Source: Warburgia ugandensis
Taxonomy: Eukaryota; Streptophyta; Magnoliopsida; Canellales; Canellaceae
Length of the DNA: 64,000 nucleotides
Assembly: GCA_035236585.1 (NCBI GenBank)
Contig: CP141130.1
Coordinates: forward strand, 80,729,527-80,793,526
Direction: 5' to 3'
The first letter of the stretch is position 1. Each line of letters opens with the position of its first letter. The translations under genes were made by a program, and so were the position numbers. This document shows positions 47,101 to 59,100 of the stretch, in pieces. Under the pieces are notes generated by a model that saw nothing but the letters and a program-made list of their open reading frames with translations, did not search any database and had not been told where the DNA came from.

Positions 47101-50100
47101 AGATTCTTTTATTTAGATAAAAACTTGGGTTGGTTAGTCAGAATTACAAGAGCACTGAATTCATATATTTTGCATTCTTCGATTCAAAAGTCACTTCCAT
47201 AATCTCAGCTCAGAAAGAGGATAGTGGTACATACTAGTTGGGATAGGTCTTCCACAGAGAGGCATGCTGCCAACTTTTGATGAGAACATAAGCACATTGT
47301 TTATACTGCTAACTCTGTTGTTAACATGAATCTAATTGATTGAGTCACATAAATGTTTGAGAATGTCAAACTCGCTCACTCTTTTTTAAACAATGGGTGA
47401 ATGAAACTAGTTCATGCATTTTTTGTTTCTATGCAATCAGTTTTATTTTGAATTTTTATTGGCTTTCTGGGCCTCTTGAATGAAGTGATGCCTTGTCTTA
47501 TTTTCTTTCAGCATTATGCAGGGTCCGGGGAAGGGACGGACCACAAGGGTCAATAGTCAATATTATCAACCAATTAATGATTGGATATGGGGAAGATACT
47601 TTCTTTACCTTCTGCGTAAATATCCAGTATCATGCCATATGCATTAAACTTACACACTAAACAGGACTTGGTAATATTTCCACTTATTCTACAAAGGGTT
47701 TAATTTTCGACTTGCCAAAAGAAAATGAATTCACTTCCAAAATACTAGATTTTCCTTATATAATGTGCCCAAATAAATATTTATATAGTACTAAAAGTAC
47801 TCTAATCATAATGTAACTTGATATTGACAGTTTAACTAATAAGAGAAATCCTCTAAAAAGTACTCATTTGAATTGAACAAGGAGCCAAAAGAAACAAATG
47901 AATGAAAAGGTTTTTGAAATGCATCATTAAGATTATGGTATTGGAAGAACATGGGTGCACAATTATGCTATGTAAGCACTCATCTATAAGAGAAGCTTTT
48001 TGTTATACATGCTTGACTGAGACAAGTACCAAGTCCAAGGGTAGTGACCCCAGTTTACCTTATCGAAAATGAGAATCATATAGTGTAACACCCCGAATTT
48101 TTAAGACAATTTTTTTTTTATACATAATAATGGCATTTTAAATAAGAGCATTTTGGGATCCCATGAGAAAAGATTTATTTAACATTTTACTAAACCTATC
48201 TTAAAACTCCAGGTGTTAATTTTTCCTTTCTCAAAATGGCGTACATGTAATTTAAACATAAATAAATAATCCGCGTATAAATCAACGTCAAATAAATAGG
48301 CGCCTTTATTTTAAATCAAATAAACGTCCAAAAGACAATAATAATATGGCCCAGGGTCTATGCATCATAACATCCCATATAAATGTCCAACATATGTCCA
48401 AAGATCTAAATCACATCCCAATATAAAATATGCAGTCCATAATAAAATTTAAATGATAATCCACTCTAATGACTAACATTACTGTCTAAAACTATAGGGA
48501 AAACTAGTCTTCAGCAGCTCTCAAGGATTATCAACCGCTTTTCCTTTCCTGTTATCGCGCTTGAGATCTAAGGCATTGCAAAACAAAGCAATGCCTCAGC
48601 AAGCTATCACTTGTGTAGGTACATAGACAATTAATGTAATAAATGAAAGAAATAATGAACAGCACTGATAAAAAGTCTAACACTTATGAAAATAGTGATA
48701 TCATAATGCCATATTCAAATAAATGCCAATTTATTCCATATGCTAAAACATGCAATCATAGAGTTAAAACATGACATGAATCAATAAAATGGAGCATACA
48801 ACAAGAATAAGGGCACCCTAAGGTAATGGGTCCCACCATATCGCACTAACATCCCTGATCAGGAGTACACATAGTCAACCTCTGAGTGTCGTCACACCCA
48901 GGCATATCATCCATAACCATGCTCATCATACATGCACACATAATAAGAATATGGGCCATCATGCTGCAGTGGCAACCCTCCATGGGTATCAACCACCGCC
49001 GCTCTCCGTCAACACCATAACGGGAGACTTAGCGTCTGTCCCCATGGAAAGGCTCAGACCGGTAGTGTGGACTATCCATGTTACCAAACCCCTACCGAAT
49101 GCCATCTATGGGCAGGTGTCTATCATATCACAAACTCATCACATCATAATCTCGGAAGGTGGGTGGCCGGCCCTATCCCTCCTAGCATGACGCCCACCGA
49201 GCGAGAGCACCCGTCATCAAATATAAAACACGGAAATCATATGTATATGCTAAAACTCAAGAGCACTGATAGCTTGCAATCCCCAAGACATGCCCCTCAT
49301 CCTGGGGTTAGCCTATAAAAGGACCAGCTAATAAGCCTCTATTCTCATTTCCATGTAAATCCATGTATTTTCTATATATACAATAAGAAATAAAACTCTA
49401 ATTAAGCATAACTAATTAACATCATACTTGTAAAAGCATTTTAAATAAGTTTATTCAGTAAAAGATTTCAATTTGGAATAATCATCATGTACGCAATGTC
49501 GCATGAAATCCACAGTAAATAATAATTGCTTTTTAAAACACAATCACACATGATGCTATGTTTAAACATGGTTCAAACATCAAGATAAAACATTAGTTGT
49601 CGTCACCTACCTCAGTGTGAGACCACTAGCTTGCTAATAACTCCCTTTAACTGGTATATTCAAGTACACTTGTACATGTCACATCACTATTTTAAAATTT
49701 TTCTAAATAAAAAGTGGTCATTTATAATTTTTTAAGTTAAAACTAGGTCCGCGTCGTCAATACAATCACAACGCATCTTTCGGATCGTGATTTGGACTCC
49801 TCTAGCTCCCAAAAATCAATTTTAAGTGAAAATACTTCATAAATTAATATTTATTAATTTATAGGGTGTTTGGCGAGTGCACTGGTTTACACCAGCGGCC
49901 CTGCTTTACACCGGGTTACACCGGCGACCAGTGTACACTGGGTTACACCGGCGGCCCAGTTTACACCGGGTTACACCAGCACCCAGTGTACACTGGGTTA
50001 CACAGGCAGCCCGGTTTACACCGGCGATGCGGAAACCGGCGCCTGAGAAGACGACCGGCTTCCGGTCATCACCGGTGACCCTACAGGTGTCCAAATCACT

Positions 50101-53100
50101 TGGTTTTTGAACCATTTTATTCCAAATTTTGTCTAGTTTCCATTTCTATCATCCTTTTGCATTGATTTTTCCAAAAACCATGTTTTTTAAATGGTTTTTC
50201 CTAAGTTCCTAAAAACATCCCTAGGTACTGGTTTTTGGACGTTCTGGAGAAATCCACCGTTGGATCACTCCCAAATTTAAAGGGTTTGCTCTTGGGTCTC
50301 TTGTGCACTAGTTGGAAGGTGCGATTTCCAAACGGACAACATTTGGTCTGTGAAATCACGCTCCAACAGTAGCGTGCACAAAGTTCCTAAAAAAAATCTG
50401 ATTTTTTCCTAATTTTTAAACGTTTTCCTAATTGTTTTTTTCTATTTAATAAATACGAAAAACATAGGTTTTGAGGCTTACCTTGCACCTGGCCGCAGTT
50501 GCCCGTATTGCCGGGGCTCCACTCGCCGGAAAATCTAAGTTTTTGCAGGGCTAGGGTTTTGCGTAGCATTCAGGGAAAACGCTTAAAGTGGAGCGTTTTG
50601 GCTCCTAGAGGAGCATAGATATAGGGTTTTAGAGTCTTGGGGAAGAGAAACTCTTCCCCACACGTCTCTTCCCACGTCTCTCCGGCGATTTCGCCGGACT
50701 GGTAGAGACGTGTGTAGACAGGGGTGCCGTTATCAATTTGGACCCCTGTGTAACACGTTTCTGTCAAAAGACCAATTTACCCTTACAACTTTGACGGCTC
50801 ATAACTCCCTCGTTTGAGCTCCGTTTTTCGCGTTCTTGGTGGCGTTGGATTCGTATCGACGAGCAATTTCTAATTATTATGTTTTCAGGAAAAAATTTCA
50901 TCCATAAATTTTTATTTTAATTTATTTAATAATTTCCTATTTTATCTTAAAAATTAAGGATATTACATTCTTCCCTCCTTATAAAAATTTCGTCCTCGAA
51001 ATTTAGCTACATACCTCTATGTAAATAACTCTAGATGGATCTTTCGCATCTCCTCCTCAGTCTCCCAGGTAGCCTCCTGTAGTGTATGATGCTGCCAAAG
51101 GACTTTGACCAAGGCAATGGTCTTATTCCTTAACTCCTTGACTCTTGTATCTAGGACGCGCACTGGTCTCTCCTCAAATGTCATGTCAGCCTGTAGCTCT
51201 CCTGGGATCTGCGCCAATACATGTGAGGGATCTGGCACGTATTTCCTCAGCATAGACACATGAAAGACGTCATGCACATTTGCTAGCTGTGGTGGTAAGG
51301 CTAGCTGATATGCCACAGCTCTAACTCTGCGTAAGATCTCGAAAGGTCCAATATACCTGGGACTAAGCTTCCCTTTATTTCCAAACCTCAACACCCCTTT
51401 CATAGGAGAAACTTTCAAGAATACATGCTCGCCCTCAAAGAACTCTAAGTCTTTTCGCCTCTTGTCTGCATAACTTTTCTCGTCGACCGTGAGTCGTCGG
51501 TAACCTCTTCCGAATGAGTTGGACTTTCTCGCACATTCTTCCACTAACTCAAATTTCACCACGCGTCTTTCTCCTACATCACTCCAACATAAAGGTGACC
51601 GACAAGGTCTGCCATAAAGTGCCTCATATGGAGCCATGCCAATACTAGCATGATGACTATTATTATAAGCAAATTCCACCAAAGGTAAATGATCTTCCCA
51701 AATTTACCCTTCCAATCCATAACACAGGCTCGTAGCATATCCTCAATAGTCTGGATGGTCCTCTCGCTCTGTCCGTCTGTCTGAGGATGGAATGCTGTGC
51801 TGAATTTCAGTCTCGACCCTAATGCCTCTTGCACGCTCTTCCAGTATTTTGAGGTAAATCGCGTATCTCGATCCGATATAATTGTCAAGGGAACGCCATG
51901 TAGACTGACGATCTCCTTAACATATAATTTCGCTAAGCTATCCACGGTCTGATTTTGTCTAATAGGAAGAAAATGAGCGGACTTGGTCAACCTGTCCACA
52001 ATGACCCATATCATGTCGTGGCCGCTAGCGGTCCTCGGAAGACCCAGAACGAAGTCCATAGTAATATGGTCCCACTTCCACTCTGGAAGGTCCAGTGTCT
52101 GAAGTAGTGCGATGGACGCCGATGCTCGGCCTTGACCCGCCGACGGGTCAAACATCGTGCAACGCACTCTCCAACATCCTTTTTCATACCATTCCACCAG
52201 AAATGCCTCTTGAGATCCTGATACATCTTCGTACCCCGGGATGAATTGTATAAGGGGATTGGTGTGCTTCTTGAAGTAACTCGCGCTTCAATTCGTCATC
52301 TGCTGGTACTACCAACCTTCCCTTAAATCTAACTCCTCCATCTGGTCCCCTCGAAAAATATGTCTTATCTGTCAGATCCTGTGTTTCCTTGTCTTTGCCC
52401 TGTGCCTCTAAGATCCTGTCAAAGAACTTAGACCGAGTCGTCAAATTGACAATCATCACACCCGCCTTCCTACTCAGGGCATCTGCAACGACGTTAGCCT
52501 TCCCAGGATGGTACTGTATGTTGAATTCGAAGTCCTTGAGATACTCCATCCATTTGCGCTGCCTCATATTCAATTCACTCTGAGTAAAGAAGTACTTGAG
52601 GCTCTTATGATCAGTGAATACCTCAAATCTCTCACCATAAAGATAATGTCTCCAGGACTTCAACGTAAATACCACGGCTACTAATTCCAGGTCATGTGTT
52701 GGGTAATTTACCTCATGTGTCTTCAGCTGTCTAGACGCATAGGCAATTACCTTCCCATGTTGCATCAACACTGCTCCTAATCCCTTGCCGGAGGCGTCGC
52801 AATAAACTACATAACCGCCTGCACCAGATGGTAAGGTCAATACTGGAGCAGTAGTAAGTCTCCTCTTGAGCTCTTGGAAGCTCTCCTCACAAGCCTCGGT
52901 CCATACAAATTGAGTGTCTTTCCTAGTCAGGGTGGTCAATGGTAATGCGATCTTAGAGAATCCCTCTATAAAACGACGATAATACCCTGCCAAACCGAGA
53001 AAACTGCGTATCTCAGTCATTGTCTTGGGCCTCTCCCAGTGTAGTACTGCCTCTACCTTTGTTGAATCCACGGCCACTCCATCCTTAGATATGACGTGGC

Positions 53101-56100
53101 CTAAGAAATGCACCTGGTCTAGCCAAAAATCACACTTACTGAACTTGGCATACAACTGATGTCGACGAAGTGTGTCTAATACCGTGTGGAGATGCTCTAT
53201 GTGTCTCATGACTAGGCGAATAAATCAAGATGTCATCCAAAAATACAATCACGAACTTATCCAGATAAGCTCGAAAGACACGGTTCATTAGATCCATGAA
53301 CACTGCAGGTGCGTTCGTCAATCCAAACGGCATCACTAGAAACTCATAATGACCATAACGACTCCTAAAGGCAGTCTTCGAGATATCCTCTTCTCTAACC
53401 CTCAGCTGATGATACCCTGACCTCAGATCTATCTTGGAGAACACTTGTGCCGATTGGAGCTGATCAAATAAATCATCTATGTGTGGCAAAGGGTATCGGT
53501 TCTTTATAGTAACACCATTCAACAACCGATAGTCAATGCATAGTCTCAGTGATCCATCCTTTTTCTTCACGAAAAGGTCTGGTGCTCCCCATGGTGATCC
53601 ACTCGGCCTGATGAAGCCCTTATCCAGTAACTCTTGCAATTGTACCTGAAGTTCTCTCAACTCTGCTGGAGCCATCCTATATGGTGCCTTAGAGATAGGC
53701 GATGTACCGGCACCAAGTCAATGGTGAAGTCAATCTCCCTACTTGGCGGCAATCTGGTAATTCCTCGGGAAATACATCGGCAAAATCACGGACAACATCA
53801 ATCTCGTCAAGCTGTGGCTGCTCCTTTTCCTCAACAGTCACATATGCGAGGAATGCGTTACACCCTCGTGCATAAAATCGTGCCGCCTTCATAGCAGAAA
53901 TGATGCATGTACACACGATCTTTCCTACCCCGGAACACTATTTACAGTTGCCCGGGTATAAGAAAAGTGACTCGCTTCTTTCGACAGTCTACCATAGCCC
54001 CATAGTTGGCTAACCAATCCATCCCAAGAATAACATCGTAGTCTACCATGTCTAGTAAGATAAAGTCTGTGTCCATACTCACGCCTAATATCTCTACAGG
54101 TATATCTCTAAGATATTCTGTAGTCTCTACTGTCTCTCCCACAGGTGTCATAATATCTAATCCAAATGCTAGTTTGTGTACACATACATCAAGGCAAGAT
54201 GCAAAAATACATGATATAAAAGAGTGTGTAGACCCTGTGTCAAAAAGAACTTTGGCATGTCTATCTGAGACTAGAAGAGTACCTTCTACGACCTGGTGTG
54301 ATGCCTATGCCTGTCCTGATGAGATGGCAAATACTCGTCCCTGGCTACGTGGCGCGTTAGCTGCCTCTGCTCCCATCTCCGTACGCCTACGCCCCTTAGG
54401 GCGGTCCTTAATGAAATGACCAACGTCTCCACGGTTGAAACACCCGTATGGCTGTCTGCGGTAAGGTGTATAGAGGCGTCTCTGTGGTTGGGGCTGCCTG
54501 CGCTGCGTGGTCGGTCGAATCTATTACACCCTCGCCCAGGGTGCCAACCCTTGCACCTATCACATCTCTTCCTCTCAGCTTCTCTCTTAAATTTGGCCTG
54601 TGGTGGATGACCTGATGCCCCATGTGTCTGCATAGCACCAAATGGCCGCTTGCCCTTAAAGGGCTGGAACGCACTCCCTCTATTCCTGAGAGAGTTCTTC
54701 TCATGCAGGGATGCCATATCAGCAGCATCTCGCACAGAAGTGGGTCGAGAAGAAATCACGCGATCTCTCAGCCAAGGAGTCAACCCATCCACAAATACGT
54801 GGGTTGCCTGCGTGTGCGAGGCTAGTGCATGCGGTGCAAATCTCCTCAGTCGTGTAAATCGGTTCAGGTACTGCTAAACCGTCATATCTCTCTGCTCCAG
54901 GGTGGCAAACTCCTTCTTCATGGACTGCAATGCATGAGGTGGAAAATACTGAGTGTCGAAAGCCTGTTTAAAGGCTGCCCATGTCATCGTCTCGATTAGA
55001 TCTGGTCGGGTGAGTGTGAAAGTCTGCCACCAAAAGCCAGCCTCACCTTTCAGCAGGTAGGAGGCTACTCTAACTTGATCATCTGGTGAGATCTTCATAG
55101 CGTCGAATGTCCTCTCCGCCTCAAATAACCATCGCTCGGCCTCCTCCGTGTTACCATCGCCATAAAAGGGTTTCACCATCTTTTGAAACCTTTCCAATAA
55201 TTTGTCAGTCTTCTTAGAGTCACTCGTAGCATCACCCTCCGTGGCTCTACAGGTGCACCGATGGTTCTGTCCTGGTTGTGAGGACTGAACTGACGAAACC
55301 ATGGGTGCCACTTTAGGTGGTGGAATAGGGCTAGGGTTAGCTGCGTCAACAGCTGTCCTAACCTGCTGCTGTATAAGTGGTACGAGTCCTGACATTAACC
55401 GATTCAATAACTCGGCATCTCGATCCCCTTGATCAGAGGACTCAGCAGGTGGAGCCACGGGTGTAGCAGGGGTAGACCTTGTCCTTCTCCGAGGAGCCAT
55501 CTGTCAAAATTTTACATGTCACTAAGTGTAAGTTCCTCTCTCATAGTTTCTCTCTCTACAACTATTATGGAATGTTATTCACATATAAATGGACATTCAC
55601 AAGGATTATGATGGACTAGACTGGGCTCTGATACCAACTTTGTAACACCCCGGATTTTTAAGACAATTTTTTTTTTATACATAATAATGGCATTTTAAAT
55701 AAGAGCATTTTGGGATCCCATGAGAAAAGATTTATTTAACATTTTACTAAACCTATCTTAAAACTCCGGGTGTTAATTTTTCCTTTCTCAAAATGGCGTA
55801 CATGTAATTTAAACATAAATAAATAATCCGCGTATAAATCAACGTCAAATAAATAGGCGCCTTTATTTTAAATCAAATAAACGTCCAAAAGACAATAATA
55901 ATATGGCCCAGGGTCTATTCATCATAACATCCCATATAAATGTCCAACATATGTCCAAAGATCTAAATCACATCCCAATATAAAATATGCAGTCCATAAT
56001 AAAATTTAAATGATAATCCACTCTAATGACTCACATTACTGTCTAAAACTATAGGGAAAACTAGTCTTCAGCAGCTCTCAAGGATTATCAACCGCTTTTC

Positions 56101-59100
56101 CTTTCCTGTTATCGCGCTTGAGATCTAAGGCATTGCAAAACAAAGCAATGCCTCAGCAAGCTATCGCTTGTGTAGGTACATAGACAATTAATGTAATAAA
56201 TGAAAGAAATAATGAACAGCACTGATAAAAAGTCTAACACTTATGAAAATAGTGATATCATAATGCCATGTTCAAATAAATGTCAATTTATTCCATATGC
56301 TAAAACATGCAATCATATAGTTAAAACATGACATGAATCAATAAAATGGAGCATACAACAAGAATAAGGGCACCCTAAGGTAATGGGTCCCACCATATCG
56401 CACTAACATCCCTGATCAGGAGTACACATAGTCAACCTCTGAGTGTCGTCACACCCAGGCATATCATCCATAACCATGCTCATCATACATGCACACATAA
56501 TAAGAATATGGGCCATCATGCTGCAGTGGCAACCCTCCATGGGTATCAACCACCGCCGCTCTCCGTCAACACCATAACGGGAGACTTAGCGTCTGTCCCC
56601 ATGGAAAGGCTCAGACCGGTAGTGTGGACTATCCATGTTACCAAACCCCTACCGAATGCCATCTATGGGCAGGTGTCTATCATATCACAAACTCATCACA
56701 TCATAATCTCGGAAGGTGGGTGGCCGGCCCTATCCCTCCTAGCATGACGCCCACCGAGCGAGAGCACCCGTCATCAAATATAAAACACGAAAATCATATG
56801 TATATGCTAAAACTCAAGAGCACTGATAGCTTGCAATCCCCAAGACATGCCCCTCATCCTGGGGTTAGCCTATAAAAGGACCAAATTAATAAGCCTCTAT
56901 TCTCATTTCCATGTAAATCCATGTATTTTCTATATATACAATAAGAAATAAAACTCTAATTAAGCATAACTAATTAACATCATACTTGTAAAAGCATTTT
57001 AAATAAGTTTATTCAGTAAAAGATTTCAATTTGGAATAATCATCATGTACGCAATGTCGCATGAAATCCACAATAAATAATAATTGCTTTTTAAAACACA
57101 ATCACACATGATGCTATGTTTAAACATGGTTCAAATATCAAGACAAAACATTAGTTGTCGTCACCTACCTCAGTATGAGACCACTAGCTTGCTAATAACT
57201 CCCTTTAACTGGTATATTCAAGTACACCTGTACATGTCACATCACTATTTTAAAATTTTTCTAAATAAAAAGTGGTCATTTATAAGTTTTTAAGTTAAAA
57301 CTAGGTCCGCATCGTCAATACGGTCACAACGCATCTTTCGGATCGTGATTTGGACTCCTCTAGCTCCCAAAAATCAATTTTAAGTGAAAATACTTCATAA
57401 ATTAATATTTATTAATTTATAGGGTGTTTGGCGGGTGCACTGGTTTACACCAGCGGCCCTGCTTTACACTGGGTTACACCGGTGCCCAGTGTACACTTGG
57501 TTACACTGGGTTACACCGACACCCAGTTTACACTGGGTTACACGGGCAGCCCGGTTTACACCGGCGATGCGGAAACCGGCGCCTGAGAAGACGACCGGCT
57601 TCCAGTCATCACCGGTGACCCTACAGGTGTCCAAATCACTTGGTTTTTGAACCATTTTGTTCCAAATTTTGTCTAGTTTCCATTTCTATCATCCTTTTGC
57701 ATTGATTTCTCCAAAAACCATGTTTTTTAAATGGTTTTTCCCAAGTTCCTAAAAACATCCCTAGGTACTGGTTTTTGGACGTTATGGAGAAATCCACCGT
57801 TGGATCACTCCCAAATTTAAAGGGTTTGCTCTTGGGGTCTCTTGTGCACTAGTTGGAAGGTGCGATTTCCAAACGGACAACGTTTGGTCTGTGAAATCAC
57901 GCTCCAACAGTAGCGTGCACAAAGTTCCTAAAAAAATCTGATTTTTTCCTAATTTTTAAACGTTTTCCTAATTGTTTTTTTCTATTTAATAAATACGAAA
58001 AACATAGGTTTTGAGGCTTACCTTGCACCTAGCCGCAGTTGCCCGTGTTTCCAGGGCTCCACTCGCCGGAAAATCTAAGTTTTTGCAGGGCTAGGGTTTT
58101 GCGTAGCATTCAGGGAAAACGCTCAAAGTGGAGCGTTTTGGCTTCTAGAGGAGCATAGACATAGGGTTTTAGAGTCTTGGGGAAGAGAAACTCTTCCCCA
58201 CACGTCTCTTCCCACGTCTCTCCGGCGATTTCGCCGGACTGGTAGAGACGTGTGTAGACAGGGGTGCCGTTATCAATTTGGACCCCTGTGTAACACGTTT
58301 CTGTCAAAAGACCAATTTACCCTTACAACTTTGACGGCTCATAACTCCCTCGTTTGAGCTCCGTTTTTCGCGTTCTTGGTGGCGTTGGATTCGTATCGAC
58401 GAGCAATTTCTAATTATTATGTTTTCAGGAAAAAATTTCATCCATAAATTTTTATTTTAATTTATTTAATAATTTCCTATTTTATCTTAAAAATTAAGGA
58501 TATTACATATAGCGTATGCACTTGTAATACACATGGAGCAGAAGTATATGAGCTGCACAGAAGGTCTGTTAATATTTTACTTTTGCTTCTAATGGTGATT
58601 GGAAATGGTTTCAATGAGGATCTGCAAATTGTAAACTTCTCAGAACCAGTAATATCTTTTAGCAGATTTTGATATGTAAATTGTAAGCTTTGTGAATTGT
58701 GACTATTTTTTCAGCAGATTTTGTAGAGGATGAGCTGAATCAGGAATTAAGGGGAAGCCATGGCAAGAAGGGAAGGAACCTTCATACACTATGTTTCCTT
58801 GGATAAGCACATTTGAAACATGTGGAGAAGGGGAGATGATCAATGTAGGCATCAACATCAAGGTGGAGAGGTCGCAAGGGGAGTGTGTGAGGCCATGAAA
58901 TGGAGAAGAGGACTGAATTGGCTCATATAAGATCACTAATCTGCTTTCTTCCCTTCTTTTACATATTGTTATTGGTAATAGTAATAATAAAAGAAAATTA
59001 AGATAGCAGTGCACATTAATTGTAACGATGTCCATGAGTTATAGCGACATGACTGGCCAGCATAGGAAATTGACCACAAATATCATAACTTGGATGTGGA

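Larger units (their letters stand above)
48084..58507 (-). mobile_element. Complete Ty3/gypsy Tekay-type chromovirus in RGS1 intron 6
   Basis: A 10.4-kb LTR retrotransposon on the - strand, same sense as RGS1. LTRs are 48084-50967 and 55641-58507. TATAG flanks it at 48079-48083 and 58508-58512. The primer-binding site TTGGTATCAGAGCC (- strand, 55621-55638) and a polypurine tract AAGGAGGGAAGAA next to the left LTR agree on orientation. Domains: gag, protease, RT, RNase H, integrase and a C-terminal chromodomain-like block, in the order of chromoviruses. The end block [16 protein letters not shown] with VKVLWQHH and [10 protein letters not shown] is of the Tekay (Del) type. One stop and several frameshifts make this copy defective, yet the LTRs differ at only about 1-2 percent by eye, so insertion is recent. 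Confidence 0.96.

Noticed and set aside
48951..49318. Open frames repeated at 56508-56875
   Set aside because: They are within the two LTRs, duplicated with them, and have no domain.
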